From Calothrix sp. NIES-2098 (lineage in GTDB: Bacteria; Cyanobacteriota; Cyanobacteriia; Cyanobacteriales; Nostocaceae), in contig AP018172.1 of assembly GCA_002368175.1 (NCBI GenBank), positions 1,610,001-1,674,000 on the forward strand: a stretch of 64,000 bases of DNA. Reading direction: 5' to 3'. Below are positions 62,361 to 64,000 of this stretch, piece by piece (positions within the stretch are counted from its first letter, which is position 1; every line of letters starts with the position of its first letter). The notes under the pieces were generated by a model. The model made no database searches. It was given only the letters and a program-made list of their open reading frames with translations, and was not told the origin of the DNA. The position numbers and the translations under genes were made by a program.

Positions 62361-63452
62361 TTATTTGCACTGATTAATTGCATTAGTAAAAGTCCCATCC
62401 CACAGAGGCGTAACATTCACCTTAGATGGAATTACACCAGTCTTAGCAAAGGTATCTGCTACCCTTTGTTGAGAAGCGATCGCTTCCTTGGATACGGGAC
62501 GAATTTGAGAACGGCGTTGTTGTAACCCCTCTTTAGCATCATCTAGAACTAGCTGGAGATCTACACCGATTGCTTGTGCATAGGCTTGAGACCAAGTTTC
62601 TAAATTCTTGTTGTTGGCTTCTCGCCAACTTTGAGCTTTTTTGAGCCGACAAAGAAAGTCACCAATTGCAGCTTTTTGATTTTGATCTGCGATCGCCTTT
62701 GGAGATGCGAAAATCAAAAAGTTACCACTAAGAATATTTTTGCCTGACTTTAATTCTCTAGCACCATCTTTCTTTGCTTGTTGAATGGAATAACCGTAGG
62801 TAGCCCAAGCATCTAAATCGCCTCTTCTAAAAGCTGAAAGTCCATCAGGAATAGTCAAGGCAACAGCATTAATATCTTTGAAGGAAAGCCCCACTTCTTC
62901 CAACATCTTGATGAGGAAATAATGGGCTGTAGTTGCTCGTATATAACCCACTTTTTTACCTTTAAGGTCGGCAACAGTTCTAGCTTGGGAATTTTTGGGT
63001 ACAAGTAATGTTTGACCTATAGTCGGCCCTCTATTAGAAGCAATTAGCTTGACTGCGGCATTAGATTGAATCCCAAAAATGGGTGGTATCTCACTACCAG
63101 AACCCACATCAATTGCATTAGCATTGATAGCTTGTACTATCAAATTCCCGGCGGTAAATTCTTTAAACTCAACTTTATAGGGAAAGTTATCTTGTTTCGC
63201 TAATTTTAAGAGTAAATCCCAGCCACCTTTATATTTAGCAACGCGCAAAGTCACATTTGATAAATTTTGTTTTTGTTGAGCTACAGCAATATCTTGAATA
63301 TTGCTTGCCGTCAACCCCACAATAGACAAGCTCAAAACTGAGCTAAAAGCGCATATAGCCGGAATAGTTTTAAATGAAACTTCTTGAGTTGGTTTTTTAG
63401 GTTTTGAAAAATTCAGCCAATTAGCGATAGATTTCAATGCAGGGAATTTCAT
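62361..63452 (-). CDS. Aliphatic sulfonate ABC transporter, solute-binding protein
   Basis: A 363-residue SsuA-like protein with a long N-terminal region, a hydrophobic signal core (ICAFSSVLSLSIVGLTA) and a likely cleavage after DIAVAQ; no lipobox. Mature features: VTLRVAKYKGGWDLLLKLAK, AINANAIDVGSGSEIPPIFG, VADLKGKKVGYIRATTAHYF and RRGDLDAWATYGYSIQQAKK. It is an orphan without its own ATPase or permease and may feed one of the two transporters in the island. It marks the right end of the sulfur gene set before the fRMsr-like gene. Confidence 0.87.
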   Translation of the reverse strand: MKFPALKSIANWLNFSKPKKPTQEVSFKTIPAICAFSSVLSLSIVGLTASNIQDIAVAQQKQNLSNVTLRVAKYKGGWDLLLKLAKQDNFPYKVEFKEFTAGNLIVQAINANAIDVGSGSEIPPIFGIQSNAAVKLIASNRGPTIGQTLLVPKNSQARTVADLKGKKVGYIRATTAHYFLIKMLEEVGLSFKDINAVALTIPDGLSAFRRGDLDAWATYGYSIQQAKKDGARELKSGKNILSGNFLIFASPKAIADQNQKAAIGDFLCRLKKAQSWREANNKNLETWSQAYAQAIGVDLQLVLDDAKEGLQQRRSQIRPVSKEAIASQQRVADTFAKTGVIPSKVNVTPLWDGTFTNAINQCK

Positions 63453-63825
63453 AAATGACTCTATAGCCTCCTAATTCATGTTTGACAAAAATCTGTTTCA
63501 TAACGACTACAAAGAAATCTAGTTTCCTTGTAATATCGAGAATCAATATTTATGCTGATTGCATTAGCAATAACTCCATCCTCTATGCAGCTATTAGCAG
63601 AATGGAATGATATGAGTTATTAGTTATCTCATTATTTTATTATTTTTTAAAAAACTACTGTAACATCATGTATTTACGTGTGTTAAATTAATATCTCATA
63701 AAAATCTATCTAAAGCAATAGATAATGAATCGATTTTTAATTTCTCAAATATCACTGAATTAGCATAAAATCTATCAGGACTTACTGCTGATATTTAAGG
63801 CACATTTGATAGTGGGGATTTTGAG
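63453..63825. other. Divergent intergenic region
   Basis: About 370 AT-rich bases between the binding-protein gene and the GAF protein gene. A lone AGGACTTAC (near 63777) matches one end of the family 1 MITE, without a partner. No gene seen. Confidence 0.4.
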
Positions 63826-64000
63826 ATGGCTGAAGTATTACAATTACCAGATGCAGAAGACAGAGAAACCATATATATTGCCTTACTACCGCAAATTAAA
63901 AATTTAATTGCAGCAGAACAAGACTTAATTGCAAACTTAGCCAATATTACGGCTGTTTTACATCAAGCATTTAACTTTTTCTGGGTAGGATTTTACAGGC
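63826..64000 (+). CDS. GAF-domain protein, probable free methionine-(R)-sulfoxide reductase (partial)
   Basis: Only the first 58 residues are inside the window; the gene runs off the right edge. It starts MAEVLQLPDAEDRETIYIAL, then LLPQIKNLIAAEQDLIANLA, and FNFFWVGFYR. The end matches the start of the GAF fold in fRMsr (MsrC) enzymes, which reduce free methionine-R-sulfoxide with thioredoxin. The catalytic cysteines lie beyond the window, so the assignment is tentative. The location beside a sulfur-acquisition island would fit a methionine-salvage role. Confidence 0.6.
   Translation, partial: MAEVLQLPDAEDRETIYIALLPQIKNLIAAEQDLIANLANITAVLHQAFNFFWVGFYR

Overview
The window looks like chromosomal DNA of a filamentous, heterocyst-type cyanobacterium (Nostocales; the genus cannot be fixed from sequence alone). 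Evidence seen: many GCGATCGC (HIP1) octamers, short heptanucleotide tandem repeats between genes, paired small DUF6888/DUF6887-type genes, Uma2 nucleases, and a gap-pyk-tal order that I recall from Nostoc/Anabaena.

Left part (1 to about 27 kb) is mostly housekeeping. It holds a sugar-catabolism cluster (end of gap, pyk, tal), a PIN toxin-antitoxin pair, a Uma2 protein, a small-gene pair, an orphan sugar-binding lipoprotein and an MFS transporter. A minus-strand group follows (leuB, a small hypothetical, prepilin peptidase, accD), then a giant alpha-2-macroglobulin-like lipoprotein, a histidine kinase and a class A penicillin-binding protein of the PBP1C type. The stretch from 23.6 to 27.2 kb is looser: two small genes too short for routine calling, a lipoprotein, a host-attachment-family protein, an IS5-type transposase remnant, another Uma2, a NERD protein, and the 3' half of a decayed tRNA-Gly.

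Right part (27.5 to 63.5 kb) is the notable region, a roughly 36 kb organosulfur-acquisition island. It holds nine solute-binding proteins but only two ATPase-permease pairs, six luciferase-like flavin monooxygenases, four SfnB-type acyl-CoA-dehydrogenase-fold oxidoreductases, three paralogous ferritin-like putative di-iron proteins, a four-domain rhodanese, a glutathione S-transferase and a CmcJ/NvfI-like oxidoreductase. Twenty-three consecutive genes from 60398 down to 32925 lie on the minus strand. The implied scheme is import of sulfonates, sulfones or thio-amino-acid-like compounds, oxidative C-S cleavage by reduced-flavin enzymes in the cytoplasm, and sulfur handling by rhodanese or GST. 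No flavin reductase is visible here, and the ferritin-like family is the component whose role is least explained. The window ends in the start of a GAF-domain protein resembling free methionine-(R)-sulfoxide reductase.

The island is threaded with short mobile repeats: two MITE-like families (ends GGACTTACGCA and GGCGTTGC), a structured repeat also found inside the PBP1C coding sequence, and heptamer arrays that abut several start codons. All product calls rest on reading protein sequence and family knowledge; no database search was run.
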